DNA from: an uncultured Christensenella sp.
Lineage (GTDB): Bacteria; Bacillota; Clostridia; Christensenellales; UBA3700
Assembly (NCBI GenBank): GCA_910584975.1
Contig: CAJUEA010000004.1
Coordinates: 1-64,000, forward strand
Direction: 5' to 3'
Length of the DNA stretch: 64,000 nucleotides
Below are positions 62,018 through 64,000 of the stretch, piece after piece (the stretch's first letter is position 1; every line of letters begins with the position of its first letter). A program made the translations under genes and the position numbers. The notes below the pieces were generated by a model. It was not told the origin of the DNA. It saw nothing but the letters and a program-made list of their open reading frames with translations, and did not search any database.

Positions 62018-62369
62018 AACTTACCTTGTTTTTTTAATTTTATCATTAATATTTTAACACAATATTATTGATATGTTATCAATTTTTTTGATTTTTTTCA
62101 AATTTTATTTTATTATCACAAAAAATTTACTAATCCTTATTGTTTTGAATTAATAATTTACTATTTCATTGTAGAAAATAAATTTTATTTTTGATTTTAC
62201 TACCATAATTTATTTTTCAATTGTTTTTTGATAACATACTAATCATAACATTGACTTTGATTGCAATAGGCATTCATAATTTTGTTTATCATGGTGTTAT
62301 GTTGTTTTTTGATTGTTATTAATGACAAAACACGATTTTTTGATTTAATATCGATTTTTGAGCGATTAT
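62018..62369. other. AT-rich region upstream of pheA
   Basis: No gene seen on either strand. It contains one copy of the 18-nt motif, TTTAATATCGATTTTTGA at 62344-62361. The pheA promoter should be here but no clear -35/-10 pair stands out. Confidence 0.4.
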
Positions 62370-62408
62370 AAGCAAAAAAAGTTGCATTTTCTGCAACCTT
62401 TTTTGCTT
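62370..62408 (-). terminator. Terminator of gyrA
   Basis: On the minus strand AAGCAAAAAAGGTTGCA/TGCAACTTTTTTTGCTT around a five-nt loop, a 17-bp stem with T-rich 3' arm, 110 nt past the gyrA stop. Confidence 0.85.
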
Positions 62409-62521
62409 AGTTTTTGATTTTAAATTAACTATAGATTATTTTTTAAGTTAAAAAATATTTTAAATTAAAAATATAAATTCTACTACTTATTTTAAAGATT
62501 AATTTGATATCAAAAGATATT

Positions 62522-64000
62522 TTACTCTTCTACACTTTCTTTGTTGTTCTCTTGCACTCCTATGCTTTCTGCAACATCTTCTGCTTGAATATCCTCTCCG
62601 TCAGTTTCTGCCAAAGCATCCTCTGCTGGCTCTTCCTCACTTCTTGGCACTATTGTGAAGGACACAACTTTGCTCTCCTCATCTTTCAATCTCATAAGCC
62701 TTACACCTTGGGTGTTTCTGCCGATTTTGCTGATTGAATCTGCATTTAGTCTTATTACAACGCCATTGTCTGCAAGAATCATAACATCCTCATCGTCAGA
62801 CACAAGTTTCAAGTTTACAACATTACCAGTTTTTTCGTTTAGCACGCCAACTTTAATACCTTTACCACCACGAGATTGGAACCTATATTCGTCAATGTCT
62901 GTTCTCTTTCCGTAGCCGTTTTCTGTGATTGTCAAAACATCGGTATCTTCACGCACGATTGTTGCATCAACCACAAATTCGCCTTTATCCAAACTGATTG
63001 ATTTTACGCCCATTGACGACCTTCCTGTGTCGCGAATATCTTGTTCGTGGAACCTTATGCACTTTCCCCCAGTTGATGCAATAATAATCTCGTTGTCGCC
63101 GTCTGTACGCATTGCACCGATAAGCTCGTCGCCCTCTTGCAATCTGATTGCAATTTTACCATTGCTTTGAATACGCTCAAATTCTGAAAGGTCTGTCTTT
63201 TTAATCAATCCCTTTTTGGTTGCCAATGCCAAATAGCCTTCTGATCCCTCTGCAAGTGGCAAGATTGCGTTAATTCTCTCGCCATCAGCAAGGTTAAGCA
63301 GATTAACCATCGCCCTGCCTTTGGCTGTTTTTGAGCCTTCTGGTATCATATAAGCTTTTAATCTGTACACTTTTCCAAAATTAGAGAAGAACAAAATTGG
63401 CTCGTGTGTGTTTGAGTTGAATACATTTTCAACAAAGTCCTCGTCTTTTGCCTTGTGTGCTGTAACGCCAACACCACCACGGCGTTGAGCCTTATACTCA
63501 TCTGTTGCCATTCTCTTGATATAACCTTGATGTGTAAGACTGATAACAATATCTTCTTTTTCAATCAAATCCTCAATATCAATGTCGTTGTAATCATAAC
63601 TCAACTCACTGCGTCTTGGAGTATTATATTTTTCTTTGATTTCAAGCATTTCTGTCTTGATAATCTCCTCAACTCTGTGTGGTTTTGCCAAAATATCACG
63701 ATACTCTGCAATGTCTTTTTCCAATTGATCAAGATTTTGTTCAAGCTTGTCAATTTCCAAATGAGTAAGTCTTTGCAATCTCATTTCCAAAATTGCGTTT
63801 GCTTGCTTATCTGACAAAGCAAATGTTTCCATCAACTTGTTTGCTGCATCATACTTATCTTCAGATTTTTTGATAATTGCAACAACTTCATCAATGTTAT
63901 GCAAAGCGATTACCAAGCCTTTTAAAATATGCTCTTTTTCCAAAGCTTTTTCCAAATCATATTGTGTACGCCTTACAATAACTTGTTTTTGGTGCTCGAT
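62522..64000 (-). CDS. gyrA: DNA gyrase subunit A, 3' part (runs off the window)
   Basis: The gene continues beyond the right edge; the open frame extends upstream to the last base (EHQKQVIVRRTQYDLEKA...), so only the C-terminal ~490 residues are seen. Visible are the end of the breakage-reunion domain with its coiled coil (ANAILEMRLQRLTHLEIDKLEQN) and the six-bladed C-terminal pinwheel that wraps DNA, with GyrA box QRRGGVG in the first blade and SRGGKG in a later one. The extreme tail is acidic, as in many Gram-positives. The enzyme introduces negative supercoils. ParC is excluded by the GyrA box. Confidence 0.96.
   Translation of the reverse strand: MEHQKQVIVRRTQYDLEKALEKEHILKGLVIALHNIDEVVAIIKKSEDKYDAANKLMETFALSDKQANAILEMRLQRLTHLEIDKLEQNLDQLEKDIAEYRDILAKPHRVEEIIKTEMLEIKEKYNTPRRSELSYDYNDIDIEDLIEKEDIVISLTHQGYIKRMATDEYKAQRRGGVGVTAHKAKDEDFVENVFNSNTHEPILFFSNFGKVYRLKAYMIPEGSKTAKGRAMVNLLNLADGERINAILPLAEGSEGYLALATKKGLIKKTDLSEFERIQSNGKIAIRLQEGDELIGAMRTDGDNEIIIASTGGKCIRFHEQDIRDTGRSSMGVKSISLDKGEFVVDATIVREDTDVLTITENGYGKRTDIDEYRFQSRGGKGIKVGVLNEKTGNVVNLKLVSDDEDVMILADNGVVIRLNADSISKIGRNTQGVRLMRLKDEESKVVSFTIVPRSEEEPAEDALAETDGEDIQAEDVAESIGVQENNKESVEE

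Noticed and set aside
62018..62521. Possible ncRNA or riboswitch upstream of pheA
   Set aside because: Only very AT-rich DNA, one terminator of gyrA and one copy of the 18-nt motif; no conserved fold recognised.

Overview
This window is AT-rich (about one third G+C by eye) DNA from a spore-forming member of the Bacillota, most likely an uncultured gut-type Clostridia lineage. The sporulation genes spoIIE, spoVT and a spoVB-like flippase, the conserved runs spoIIE-tilS-hpt, spoVT-spoVB-mazG and secG-rnr-smpB, and the archaeal/eukaryotic-type ProS support this. So do the carbohydrate genes (two GH2 proteins, a GPH-type sugar symporter) and a BspA-type LRR lipoprotein. The species cannot be named from sequence alone. 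I see no tRNA, rRNA, CRISPR array, transposase or prophage.

Layout. 0-6 kb: a gene-free repeat cluster, proS, then an overlapping cca-rmuC-PHP operon. 6-11 kb: spoIIE, tilS, hpt. 11-14.5 kb: GPH transporter with a long acidic tail, a small unknown gene, a dispersed palindromic repeat, an XRE-cupin regulator. 14.6-18.4 kb: the glycolytic series pgk-tpiA-gpmI. 18.7-23.9 kb: trmL, then spoVT-spoVB-mazG-dus. 24-26 kb, plus strand: an unknown protein and a YugP-type membrane zinc protease. 26-34 kb: a GH2 protein without its catalytic glutamates, phosphoglucomutase, VanW protein, and metY-metA, where MetA carries the acetyl-CoA-type Glu111. 34-40 kb: smpB, rnr, secG, a ferritin-like protein and a ClC antiporter. 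40-50 kb: LRR lipoprotein, purC, a normal lacZ, an ABC-F ATPase with a broken second Walker A, ftsH. 50-53 kb: a DUF3006 microprotein, a double palindrome, a PflX-like radical SAM enzyme and a small membrane protein. 53-61 kb, plus strand: an alpha/beta-hydrolase-like protein, DUF951 protein, signal peptidase I, and plsY with a 1341-residue exported repeat protein. 61-64 kb: pheA and the 3' part of gyrA.

Promoters of the TTGACA-17-TATAAT type and hairpin/T-tract terminators are easy to see and divide the window into short transcription units. At four genes (tilS, the YcxB-like gene, vanW and the unknown gene at 24051) the -10 box ends only 5-6 nt before the ATG and there is no Shine-Dalgarno sequence, so leaderless transcripts are likely. 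Other points worth a second look are the exported protein with four degenerate repeats downstream of plsY, three proteins with lost or altered catalytic motifs (GH2, alpha/beta-hydrolase, ABC-F), a recurring 18-nt motif TTTARTRCCGATTTTTGA, and a double 14-bp palindrome.
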